Source of the DNA: Isoetes taiwanensis
Taxonomy: Eukaryota; Streptophyta; Lycopodiopsida; Isoetales; Isoetaceae
Length of the DNA: 64,000 bases
Assembly (NCBI GenBank): GCA_021234155.1
Contig: JAJEKV010000057.1
Location: 310,001-374,000, forward strand
Reading direction: 5' to 3'
Made by a program: the position numbers and the translations under genes. Shown in pieces: positions 1-9,750 of the stretch (its first letter is position 1; every line of letters starts with the position of its first letter). The notes beneath the pieces were generated by a model. The model was not told the origin of the DNA. It did no database searches and saw nothing but the letters and a program-made list of their open reading frames with translations.

Positions 1-1152
1 AAGAGTGGAACAGGAGAACAGAGGATAGAGCAGAGGCCAATGCTAAGGGAGAGCTACTACTTGAGATATGCTCGACCACAGGAGTCATTATAGCCAACGG
101 GGTACAGAAATGGGATGGGTCAGGGAAGTACACAAGCCAGAATGCACATGGGAAAAGTATAGTGGACTACGTGATACTGAATGACAATTCAGCAGAAATG
201 GTATCGGGATTCACGCTCCTGGATTGGCCGGTCGGCAAAAGAGAGAGCCACAGACCCATACAGCTAACACTTATGGGGGAAGGATACACCTCGAGAGGTA
301 TGCAACAAGAGACAGAGGAAATTAATGGGAAAATGAGAATACAGTTTCAGGAAAAGAAAATAGATGTATTTGTACAATACATTCAGGAAGAAATGGGAAA
401 ATGGAATTGGGGAGCACACAGAGCAGACGAGAATGGAGACAGGCTCAATGACATAACAGTAAGTGGCAGTGGAAGTATTCGGAAAGAGAAAAAGAAAAAG
501 AGGGAAAGATGCGTTCAAAGCCTCGAGCTGGTATGATGACGAATGCAGAAAACAGAAAAGAAGGGTCAGAGAGCACAAAGGGAAGGAAACATACCAAACA
601 GAGAAAAAGACATACCTCAAAATGCTGAGAGCAAAGAGAAATAGGAACCTGCTTCAACACTAATGGGGGCTGGCTAAGCTCCTGAAAAAACAACCCCGGA
701 AATTCTGGAAAGGGCTCAAAAAGAAAGGACAGGGGGATCAGAAAAATAGTAGTTCACAAGAGGAAATTGGGACAGACGGTTGGGAGAAATACTTGGAGAA
801 GCTTTATAAAACAGGGGCATCTCCAGCACCGATACCAGAACTACAAGGGATGGACAAACCGTGTTTTAATACACAGGAAGTGATGTTGGCATTGAACAGA
901 ATGGCGAATAACAAAGCCCCAGACCTATACGGGTTAACAGTGGAACTGTTAAAGAGTGTAGATGAGATAATCTTAAAGCAAGTGACAGATATTTTTAATG
1001 GTATCATACACACAGGACTACCATCCAAGTGGGCATATAACAGGGTGATACCCCTACACACAGGGGGGGAGAGGACAGAACCGGAAATTACGTAACTATA
1101 ATGGTGAGCTAGTTTTTTTGCAAAATGGTTTGGAAAAGTTTTAGACAACAAG
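1..1152 (+). pseudogene. LINE ORF2, endonuclease C-terminus and RT N-terminus (broken)
   Basis: Bases 1-536 translate to the end of an exonuclease/endonuclease/phosphatase fold: an NG..WDGSGKYTS stretch, then SIVDYVI, then a final His motif that reads ESHRPI where families usually have SDHxPI. The frame shifts near 463-536. From 463 the product is a Lys/Arg-rich linker with a WYDDEC motif, stopped by TAA at 661-663. In the same frame 793-1095 gives the start of the RT region, with the N-K-A-P-D motif before the fingers and a P-x-x-W segment. Between 1090 and 1150 the conserved NYR-like segment is spread over shifted frames. At least two frameshifts and a stop therefore separate endonuclease from RT. 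Identity as a LINE is secure; the exact number of lesions is not. Confidence 0.8.
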
Positions 1153-2775
1153 TTGAAGAATTGGGCAGAGGGGGGGAATCGGAGAGCACAAGGACAGGCA
1201 GGGTTTAGGCCGGATCACTCAACAACAGACCACTTAGTGACACTAAGAATACTGACAGAACAAAATAGAAACCAAGGGAAGAAAACAATATGCTGCTTTG
1301 TGGATTTTAGGAAAGCGTTTGACACAGTCCCAAGGGGAAAGCTAATACAGAGGCTTATAGATATGCAGGCACCAAAGGATATGGTGGGGGCAATTGCGAG
1401 ATTATACTATAATGTGTATGCGAAAATAGAAGAAGAAGGGAAAGCGATAGACTGTGACACGGGGGTCAAACAGGGGTGCCCACTATCTCCCACATTATTT
1501 GGGATATACATAGATGCCCTGCAGGATTTTATAGCAGAACAGCAAGGGGACACAGACGCCCCTACCCTAGGAAACACCAAAGTACCCATCATGCTATATG
1601 CAGATGACTTGAGCATGATGGCTACAAAGAACAAAGGGATGCACATGCTACTTAAACTGTTAGAAAGTTTCTGTGAAAGGACAGGGTTGACAGTTAATCT
1701 TGGGAAAACCAGAATAGTCTTTTTCGGGCAAAAGGGTAGACATAAGCCGTTCAGATACTTGGGAACAGATCTAGAAGAGTCAGCAGAATACAAATATCTG
1801 GGATATGACACGCATGGCACGGGAAAATGGGCTAAAGGAGCAGACACAAGATTCCAGGCAGCCATCGGAAGCTACTACAATATGAAAAATTTCTGCAACA
1901 AAAGCAGGATAACAAACTGGGAAATTAAATGCTACATGTTCAGTGCAGTAGTTGCAACTACACAGCTATATGGGGCAGAAGCCTGGGGGCCAGGTCTGAC
2001 GGAGAAAAAGTGGGAAAAACAAGAAGGGATTTACAGACAGTGGCATAAGCAGGAATTTAAACTGAGAACGAATACACCACAAACAACAATAGTATATGAG
2101 ACAGGGCAAAAACCGATGGAAATAAGGGCATGGGAAAGGACCATCAGATATCTTATAAGGAACAATGCAGGCGGGAAACCAAGCAAGCTAGCAAACATTG
2201 CCATCCGAGAATCAGCGAAAGCCCACATAACCGAAGGCAACGGGTGGTTCAGGGATGTAGCAATGTGGACGAGGAAATTCGGGATGAACTTGAACGATCT
2301 CATCACTGAAGGGGAATGGAAAGACGAGTGGGCCGACAGAGCCACGCACACATGGCTGCATAACCACACGGGCCCCAAGACAATGTGGCTTATGACAGTC
2401 TTCAACCCGGGACAACAGATAGGGCAACAGATATACCAGGATGACATAATAGGAAAAGCCAGAAGAGACACTCTAGCAAGATTCAGAATGGGAAGTCACG
2501 AGCTGAGGATTGAAAAGGACAGGTGGCGAGGGATAGAGAGAGAGGATCGAATATGCAGAATCTGTGACAAAGGGGAAGTGGAAGATGAGAACCATATGCT
2601 AAATGACTGCCCGGTATATGAAAGCATCAGGAATAAGTACAGAAATATCAGGTGGGGACAGCCCGTACACATCATGATGACAAGGTCAGAAACAAGGAGG
2701 GACTTGGCAGACGCAATACGGGAAATGACGGCCAGGCACCGAGAAAAACACAAAGAAAAAGGGTTTCTGTTATGA
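1153..2775 (+). CDS. LINE reverse transcriptase and CCHC tail (long open frame)
   Basis: A 540-codon open frame that would copy LINE RNA into DNA by target-primed reverse transcription. Residues 15-24 hold the Q-x-GFR-x-x-x-ST finger motif. Residues 49-57 are motif A (FVDFRKAFD). Residues 104-113 are motif B (GVKQGCPLSP). Residues 149-152 are the catalytic YADD box. A zinc motif of spacing C-x2-C-x9-H-x4-C lies at C468, C471, H481 and C486. The ATG at 1153 is internal to the ancestral ORF2 and is probably not a real start, because upstream coding continues in the same frame beyond stops. The intact RT frame beside a broken endonuclease suggests a relatively recent insertion, or sequencing error upstream. 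I do not assign a named clade. Confidence 0.88.
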   Translation: MKNWAEGGNRRAQGQAGFRPDHSTTDHLVTLRILTEQNRNQGKKTICCFVDFRKAFDTVPRGKLIQRLIDMQAPKDMVGAIARLYYNVYAKIEEEGKAIDCDTGVKQGCPLSPTLFGIYIDALQDFIAEQQGDTDAPTLGNTKVPIMLYADDLSMMATKNKGMHMLLKLLESFCERTGLTVNLGKTRIVFFGQKGRHKPFRYLGTDLEESAEYKYLGYDTHGTGKWAKGADTRFQAAIGSYYNMKNFCNKSRITNWEIKCYMFSAVVATTQLYGAEAWGPGLTEKKWEKQEGIYRQWHKQEFKLRTNTPQTTIVYETGQKPMEIRAWERTIRYLIRNNAGGKPSKLANIAIRESAKAHITEGNGWFRDVAMWTRKFGMNLNDLITEGEWKDEWADRATHTWLHNHTGPKTMWLMTVFNPGQQIGQQIYQDDIIGKARRDTLARFRMGSHELRIEKDRWRGIEREDRICRICDKGEVEDENHMLNDCPVYESIRNKYRNIRWGQPVHIMMTRSETRRDLADAIREMTARHREKHKEKGFLL

Positions 2776-3032
2776 ACGCCAGAGAGAGCAACATAAACAT
2801 AAACGAAAAAGTTCAGCTCAAAGCTGATTGATAACGACGCGCCCGTGCACGGCCATGAAGCCGAACCAAAGCTGGGTGCCGGTATTAATAGAGAAAAGTC
2901 AAGCCTTCAGAAAAGGCTACATTGTAAATCAGCATGATGTGCTAGTAGCACCCGTAAGGGAGCTCGCCCATGCTACATAAGTCCACGGGCCTCAGGGTAC
3001 AAGGGACAATAATGTATCTATCTATTACTCAC

Positions 3033-5685
3033 CTTGTAAATTCATCACCTGCTTCAGCATCTTCTGTGGACTGCTGCACCTTATTTGTTATCACATCAAT
3101 ATTTGCTTGTAGATCCTCATCCTCTTCCTCTTCCGGTTCCGACTCAGAAGGATCAGGATCAGCTTCCTTCACGGCCTGTGATCGTGTCCTATGTACAAAA
3201 AAAATGTGATTAATTATCATAAATCTTAGATGTTTAACAAAATTAGTTCATCTTGGACATACCTCTTTCTAGGTGGTGGTGGCACTTTTTTGCCTGGAGA
3301 TTTTCTTTTCGGAGGACATTTTTTTTTCTTTGGAGATTTTGCCTGCTTTTTTTCCTCTTGGAGTGCCATCACCAAAGCATTCTTTTGCCTCCTCTTTTGA
3401 GTGGACTCAACTACCAACTCGGCTTTCTCTTCCCCGGTATCTCACGGGATAAAATCTGGATCTGATTCCTTTGTAGCTTCTTACCAGAACAGGTCCAGGC
3501 TGGGACCCGCAGATGATCTTTGAGGACGTGGTTTGAATCTTTCTTAGCTTCTCCAATTACTAATTTAGCGGTTGGTGATGAAGGAGTTTCTTTGCAGTTG
3601 ATCATTGAAGGGTCTCAGACCGCGAAGCGCTTTAGCTTTCTCAAGTGCCATCCTCTCAATTTCCTCAACTTCACTTTGCCATGTTCGAGGAGGCATTGTT
3701 GCGCATTGTTCTATTCCGGGCCTTCGTAAATGTCATTGGTGATCCGGAGCTGGAAGGTAGAGGGTCTGATTCGGTCCGCTTATTATGCTCAAGAAAATCA
3801 GAAGAGAGTCGATGCAGATGGCTCAAGAACATCAGACCATTAAAGCCGCTTACGGGATAGGAACAACCTCATCCGCAAAACAAACAAATGACCTAAATTT
3901 CAATAGACATAAAAAGAACATGAAAACAGAACTAATGAGAAATATCCGGTACGATTCGCCAAGCATGTACATTTCATGTACATAAAATGTACCAAATGTA
4001 AGTAACTACATTTAACTATAGCCAAATGTACATGTACATGTTCCTCAATGTACATAAAGGTACATCGGTGTACCCGGATGTAATCGATGTACCCGTGATG
4101 TACCCGTGTATCCAGTTAGGGAATGTAGATCTATGCCCAAAAAAAAGCACATATATGTAAAAAAATGCACATACTTATGAATCCATCTACGATGCACTCT
4201 AAAAATAAATGCATGTACATCTATTTGCAGATGTAGACTCCATTAGAGACATGTACAACCTGATACAACCTGCAGTCAAGCTCAAAAATAAAAGCATCAA
4301 TAAATAAGCAAATATATGCCTATGTACCTCACGCTACGGATGTAAACTAAAAAGTTATACATGTACAAGGAATAGCAATGCACCGAAAAGCCATACATGT
4401 AGAACTATGCAGATTACAATAACAAATATGAATTAAGTGAAATATAAGTTTAAATTAGTTGAGAGCAATGCATACCTTTCACAAAGCAGGGAAACCAATT
4501 TGAATCGAATGCCCTCATCCCGGATGCAACCTTTTATGCAATTCGTCTTTCATGGACGAGATAACACAAGCGAGAAGAGGCAATAAGCATCTACGCATGG
4601 AGCTAGCAACAACAAACCCGTTTTTGCCAAAGCCTTGGCCACAACAGTACATGAACCTAATGTGATGAAGCGCTCTATAGAAGTAGCTCCTACTGGGGTA
4701 GGGCCCGGGTCTTGAGAACAATAGGTCCCGCTCTCCCCATGAAATCCAAAATCTGTGAATGCCTTTGCTGAACCAATTCAATGCAATTAAGTTTTTCCTT
4801 TGCTTGTTCAATTGAGATTTCATGCCTTTCAATTTTTTTAGTTGCTTCCCCGCAAACCAATGTCTAGCTTAGAAGAGTGTTTGCTCTTTATCATGTCTAC
4901 TCATAACCAAGTCTTCCAACTTGTACTTCAACACTCAACATAACTTGATTTCCAGCGGGATCCGGGACAATTTGTCAAATTCTGTTTTGTCTCATCTATT
5001 TTCGGCGGATCTGCTGCCGAGATCTTGGATAGCATATCCTTTCTACCCTCAATCCGGCTGATGACCTTCAATGCATCCCTCCTTCTTTCTTCCAATGCTT
5101 CTACTTCATTCAATAGGTTAGTTTTCTCCTCCAACCCATGCTTAAGTAATCGCTTTATTGTGTCAACATCGATCTAGAATAACCTGGGGCTCTAATATTC
5201 TCACGCAATACGATGTCCGTTTGATAGTTGAGGATTTACCCGTTCTAGGGTCCTCTCAGAACGCCTGAAATGAGGGTTTTGGCAAGATCTTTGGCGGTCC
5301 TAGCCACGCCCATCCAATCAACAAGCCGTCCCTTCAAGTGAAGAGCAAATGCTCTGGCAAAATAGGTAGAAATATAATGGTTTGTAACCTGTTTCTTGCC
5401 ATAAACCAATTCATAATATTTAAAAAATCATCTTTCCATGCGTTCGGATTCTCCCTTCCTTGAATCCTCGCCTGCGTTTTTGGAGCTTCACCCCATACCT
5501 CGTTCATAACCATCTCTAGGTTGGGTATGTGGGCCTCTGATGTTTATCACGGAGGTCTTTGGCTTGGATCACCTCGTAACCCAAACGTAAACTCCTTGGA
5601 GGTAAAAATCCACTTAGGAAGCACCGGCATCTTGCTTGGGCTGTGGTGATGAGCAAGCACTCATCCGGGGGCGTTTTGGGGCCAT
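3033..5685 (-). pseudogene. Unrecognised spliced gene or TE-encoded ORF, broken
   Basis: Read on the minus strand, an ATG at 5685 opens a short basic peptide (MAPKRPRM start). Weakly open pieces follow in shifting frames. Around 5300-5420 is a segment reading YGKKQVTNHYIST and then ARAFALHLKGR. Around 4930-5134 is a Glu/Arg-rich coiled-coil-like piece. The best-supported part is 3' : an exon ending at 3263 with donor GTATGT, very rich in Lys and Pro (KKKK, PPPPRKR), and an exon 3188-3033 between acceptor ACATAG and donor GTGAGT, rich in Asp/Glu. The two join in phase through a split Arg codon. This basic-then-acidic tail resembles a nuclear protein, but I do not recognise a family. Stops and shifts elsewhere argue for a remnant. 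It could be a transposon accessory protein rather than a host gene. Confidence 0.4.
3967..4366. repeat. Dense cluster of GTAC-core motifs
   Basis: Fourteen GTAC tetramers occur in 400 bp, most within ATGTACAT or GTGTACCC contexts, as irregular short repeats rather than a clean tandem array. GTAC is the core of plant copper-response/SPL sites, so a regulatory reading is possible. A decayed simple repeat lying in an intron of the surrounding broken gene is the simpler one. Two more copies occur near 5878-5896. Confidence 0.6.
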
Positions 5686-5929
5686 AGCTAGATGAAGAAT
5701 TCGCGGATCGGAATTCAAGCAGAGAAGGCGGTAGGGATAGTGAGCGAGAGGCAAACCAAGAAAGAATTTGGGAAAGAATTTCAAAATCCGATAATTGCGG
5801 GTTGAGTAGTGGATAGCCATTAATCATGGCAAGTTACTAGCGGATCATGATGTGATTATTCCAAAATGTGCATTTTGTACATATGTATATGTACAAAAGG
5901 GCTACATTTATAGACACCCTTTCATGCTT

Positions 5930-7770
5930 TTACCCTTGAGGGAGGGTATGGTATTGTCTCTACCATCGCCCGGCTTCATAAAGGTGTCGGGCCAGGTGCA
6001 AGAAGATCAATCATGCAAGTAAAGTGATCGATTGTTGGTGGGATACCAAATTCTTCCCTCATTGCTTTGAAATACTCCTCGACCACGAAATAAAGCCGGT
6101 AAGCGCCCGCATCTTGTCGCGGAGAAGACTCATGAATGTTATAGAATCGGCTTTATGCCCTGTTAGCACATCCCTCGAAAACATTTCACGACCATGTGAG
6201 CCTCATGGTTCATGCCATATCCTCTCGATCATTGCATTCCAAGATGCGAGCTTCGAACGGCATGCTATCAAAGGCGCGACTGTGCCTCAATAAGAAAACC
6301 ACCTTTTGCATACATGTCCAAAGCAAAGGTGCTAATTAAAAGAGAGCCCTTACGTCCAACTTTAATACCTATTTCTCTACCTTTGTCTATATAACCAATC
6401 TTTGGCACATGTTTTAAGATGCAAAGAAATGTAACATCATTTGGAGATATACCACTTAGTTGCATTTGTTCAAAACAATTGGTGCTTCCCGACCATGGCC
6501 ATTTTCAAGTAAATCCAGATATTAATGTATTCCATGACACTATATCTCGACCGCCATCTTGTGGAAAACATCTTGTGCCTCTTTGAGTAAACCAAAATTA
6601 GCATACATGTCAACCAAAGCATTACCAATAAAGAGATCTTTCTCAAATCCTTGTTGCGAAATTTCGACGTGTATCTCTCGGCCTTTATCTATGGCTTTAA
6701 TGCTAGCACAAGCTTTCAAGCTGCCAACGAATGTGATGGCATCCGGAGATAAACCCGATCTTGCATCTGTTCAAAGCATTCTAATGCTTCCATACCCAGC
6801 CCATTTTCCGCAAATCTCGTTATTAGGGCATTCCAAGATACAATATCCCGATGATATAACTTATCAAATCTTCGTTCGAGCCTCTACTGGTGAGCTACAT
6901 TTGACATACATGTTGATCAAAGAGTTAGCAACGAGGAGATCTCCTTCAAGTCCACTTTGAAGGATGTATATATGTATGTGGCCCCTTGTCAATAGCTGCT
7001 ATATTCCCACAAGCTTTCAAGCTGCAAATAAAAGTGATTGCATTGGCGGACTCACTCTGCTCCCGCATCCTTAGTTAAGGGCTTCGGAAGAAAGTCCATT
7101 TTCAGCATATCCGCAATAATTCTTTGTCCAAGTGACAACATCTCGAAGCTGTGAGTTTATCAAAAACTTTGCTTGCCTCTTCAAATTCTTTTGCATTTGG
7201 CATACATGTCAATCAAAGTATTGCAAAAGAGAGAGATCTGCCTCTAGTCCCCCCCAATAATTTCCATATGAACTTGACGACCTTTTTCTACATCCTTTGC
7301 TTGAGAACAAGCCCCGAAAGCAAAGCAACGATATAGCTGCTAGGACCTACATTTGCTTCGTGCATTTTATAATACAACTAAAAACATCCTGTGATTGCCC
7401 ATGCTCATTGTAGCCCCGATATGAGAGAAGTAAATGAATGCTCTTTTCTATAAAACAGATCGTTAAAAGCCAAATGCGCATCAAAAACACTCCCAGTCTA
7501 CAAACATGGGAACAATATAGTTCCCAATAGTTACATGCGACGTCGACATATTGTTGGATAGGCTCGTGTAAACCAACCGCGATCTGCGAGGTCCTTCTTT
7601 TTCCTGCATTCCTGCAACACACATATAACGCTTCCAACGGAAGCTTGCTTGCTCATCCAGGCATGTTGAGCAGCTCCCTAGTCTTGATTTCAAAATGAAG
7701 ATCATCCAAAAAGCGAGGCAGTGAGAAACTTCACCTGCGCAGAGATGTGCCATAGCCAAACTCACGTCTT
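5930..7770 (-). pseudogene. PLS-type pentatricopeptide repeat (PPR) protein, frame broken
   Basis: Minus-strand translation gives successive PPR units across shifting frames. The N-terminal part (about 7765-7350) contains a K-K-D-L-A-D segment and HSFTSLISGYNEHGQSQD. Middle units include MYANFGLLKEAQDVF near 6620-6560 and GRDIVSWN. At 6465-6290 is GISPNDVTFLCILK with MYAKGGFLIEAQ. Near 6130-5935 are KPDSITFMSLL, YFKAMREEFGIPPTIDHF and TCMIDLLA. Such proteins bind organellar RNA for editing or processing in plastids or mitochondria. Reading stays PPR-like for about 1.8 kb but needs many frame changes. No E or DYW domain is seen, and no targeting peptide can be judged. Part of the frame breakage may be consensus error at CAG/CTG sites (see findings), so the gene could be less damaged than it appears. 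Confidence 0.8.
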
Positions 7771-7809
7771 AATTCCGGCATCATTTCTCGCATCCTCGTC
7801 TGTTCCTGA

Positions 7810-7942
7810 GATACTATCTGAACCTCTTTTTTTTTTTTTTTTTTTTATTATTGAAGGCATGGTTAGTGGGACTTGCACCCACCCACGTCTCCCACCCGAT
7901 AGTAGCCAGTGGGTTTTGAACCCTGGATACTATCTGAACCTC
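7810..7942 (-). mobile_element. Short poly-A retroinsertion (SINE-like), 17-bp target duplication
   Basis: The 17-bp sequence GATACTATCTGAACCTC is present at 7810-7826 and again at 7926-7942. Between them lie 99 bp ending, on the minus strand, in a 20-A tail (T run 7827-7846). The body contains GGTTCAAAACCC, close to a Pol III B box, and no A box, which fits a 5'-truncated tRNA-derived SINE. It could also be the truncated tail of a LINE. It sits at the 5' edge of the PPR pseudogene. Confidence 0.75.
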
Positions 7943-8147
7943 GTTTCTTGAAGGTACACACCAGATATGGAAGCCCGTCCTCCTGAGGTAATCAAGAAGC
8001 AAATAATAAAGGGAAATTACCAAAACATCCCAAGCAAGGTCCAAAGTGCACAATCACCCCCCAAATAGGGTCAATCGCAATTCTTTGCTAACGTGTATTT
8101 TTATGGTGCCACATGAGACCCTCTATATCCCAGAATGGACCACGCCT

Positions 8148-8354
8148 AGGCTACGTTCCCATGCGCCTCCGACCGGACTCAAGATTCAAGACAAGTAACT
8201 AGAGAGTTCAGAAACCCCCCTCCATTTCTGAAAAATCCAAGCCAGCCTTGGAAGTTGACCTCAAATTTTGAAGTTAAATATGAACATGGGAACTGGCTCG
8301 ACTTCACCTTGACAAGAAATTTGGAAGTTCATCTGTTTTATGGGAACGTAGCCT
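8148..8354. mobile_element. Small terminal-inverted-repeat element (MITE candidate)
   Basis: AGGCTACGTTCCCAT at 8148-8162 is repeated as its exact reverse complement at 8340-8354, bounding 207 bp without coding capacity. No convincing target duplication was found at either flank, so the superfamily is not assigned. The ORF reading through it (8255-8545) is not supported as a gene. Confidence 0.45.
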
Positions 8355-9301
8355 TAGCCCGAACTGGACTGCGCTACCGGTTCTCCAAGTTTTCAGAGGA
8401 AGCAAGGGAGAACCTCATTAGACAGCTCCAGACCTTGGTCCTCTCCCACGACGTTTCATGCTCTTGTGCACATTGCTCTTTAAGGCAACCCGTCATGGGG
8501 TATAATGCCCCGAGTGCCCATGTATTGTCAAATTCACAGTCATAGAAGCACTAGAAATGGAGCTAAATTGTGTCGAAGCAAGCAGTTCAAGGGGGCCTCA
8601 CTGTATGTTGACCATGACCTCACTCCAATGCAAACGGGAGTCTCATAGGCAAGAGCTTGCCTGAGTTAGAAACATATGCCGCCAGGGAGAGGCCGCATCA
8701 CTGATCCAAGGTAAGGTGCGGATTTTTCAACCAGCAGATGTTGAGATCACAGGGGCACTGCATCATGTTGTTGAAACTCCTCGGGGTCCTGCTATTGGAG
8801 CTGCTGCAAATGCTACAGGAGTTGATGTTGTTGCTACTGCTCCAACGACTGTTGAGTCTGCCGTCACTCCTCCTGCTCCTGCTGCTAACTTGTTTTTGTA
8901 TTTGCACTTCATATTGCTCCCATGCTGCCACCGCAACCCCGAGCGAGTCTGCATCCACATCTGTCGCCCACTACATATGGTCTCTTGGAACTGTTGGGGC
9001 TTTCCCTAGCAGAAACGAGATAGTTTCAACTCCATTGCTGGGAATATAGATTTCCTCTTCTTTATGGAGACAGAGGAACATGCAGGCCACAAGCTATCAG
9101 CACTATTGGTTGGCCCTACTACGTGTCCTTGGAGGGGTGGATGCTGGTCCATCTGACATGAATGATTTCTTCCCTCACACTTGACGGGATGCTTTGGTTG
9201 AACCTGAAATTGTGATCCAACAAGAATGTAACCTTCGACCATCATAGGTAAACCCATCTAATCAGAGGCCAGCTGATAGCTTCCCTACTTAGTTAGCTTA
9301 T
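8355..9301. other. No supported gene
   Basis: Contains a CTG/CTC-rich, leucine-like low-complexity stretch (about 8740-8890). Near 8979-9009 a peptide SWNCWGFP resembles the start of a LINE endonuclease, but nothing downstream continues it convincingly. Confidence 0.3.
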
Positions 9302-9603
9302 GCAGAAGGAAACCCTATAGAAGACCCAAACGAGCCGCACTACAAAGAAGTGTATGTCTCTTGGTGGGAGCCTGTCAATAGAAAGGTTGTACCTTTTCTC
9401 CCAATAACTACATTGACTGTAGGGAGAAGAGGTGGAGGCCTACCCTTAATGATCTGCCTCGATACCAACATACAAAAACCATTGGCTATGCATGGATGGT
9501 TAAAGAGATGCTTTCAACCATGTTGATCCTAAACGATGTGGGTTCTCAGTTAAGAGACATAATTGCTAATGAGGATAAGGATGATATAAGAATGAAAAAA
9601 TAA
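9302..9603 (+). pseudogene. C-terminal fragment of an unrecognised protein, one frameshift
   Basis: From 9302 one frame gives AEGNPIEDPNEPHYKEVYVS and a WWEPVNRK segment. Near 9400 the reading shifts by one base and continues NNYIDCREKRWRPTLNDLPR, then ends at TAA 9601-9603 after an acidic-basic tail (NEDKDDIRMKK). The even amino-acid composition across the shift indicates a former or mis-sequenced coding exon. I do not recognise the family. A transposon-encoded protein is as likely as a host gene. Confidence 0.4.
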
Positions 9604-9630
9604 ACTTGTCTTTCGGCTTAAGTAAAATGT

Positions 9631-9750
9631 GTCTTGTTTGCTAGCTTAAAATGAGTACAATGTGACTAGCTTGCTAGCTTAAAATGAGCAAAATGTGTCT
9701 TGCTTGCTAGCTTAAAATTAGTCAAATGGGTTATGCTTGCTAGCTTAAAG
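9631..9750. repeat. 33-bp tandem repeat, about 3.6 copies
   Basis: Units start at 9631, 9664, 9697 and 9730 (partial). Each contains TTGCTAGCTTAAA followed by a variable AT-rich half. The repeat begins directly after the stop of the coding fragment at 9603. Confidence 0.75.

Larger units (their letters stand above)
1..3010 (+). mobile_element. LINE (non-LTR retrotransposon), 5' end outside window
   Basis: The stretch encodes, in order, the C-terminal part of an APE-type endonuclease, a basic linker, a reverse transcriptase with all core motifs and a C-terminal CCHC zinc motif, which is the ORF2 layout of L1-like LINEs. Coding ends at 2775. About 230 bp of 3' flank follow, ending near a short tatc repeat (about 3015-3026). 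No long poly-A tail is visible, so the exact 3' end and any target-site duplication are uncertain. The element is disabled in its 5' half by frameshifts and stops. Confidence 0.85.

Noticed and set aside
8716-9049. Leu- or Ala-rich proteins at the CTG-rich stretch
   Set aside because: Produced by low-complexity sequence in several frames at once; no domain.
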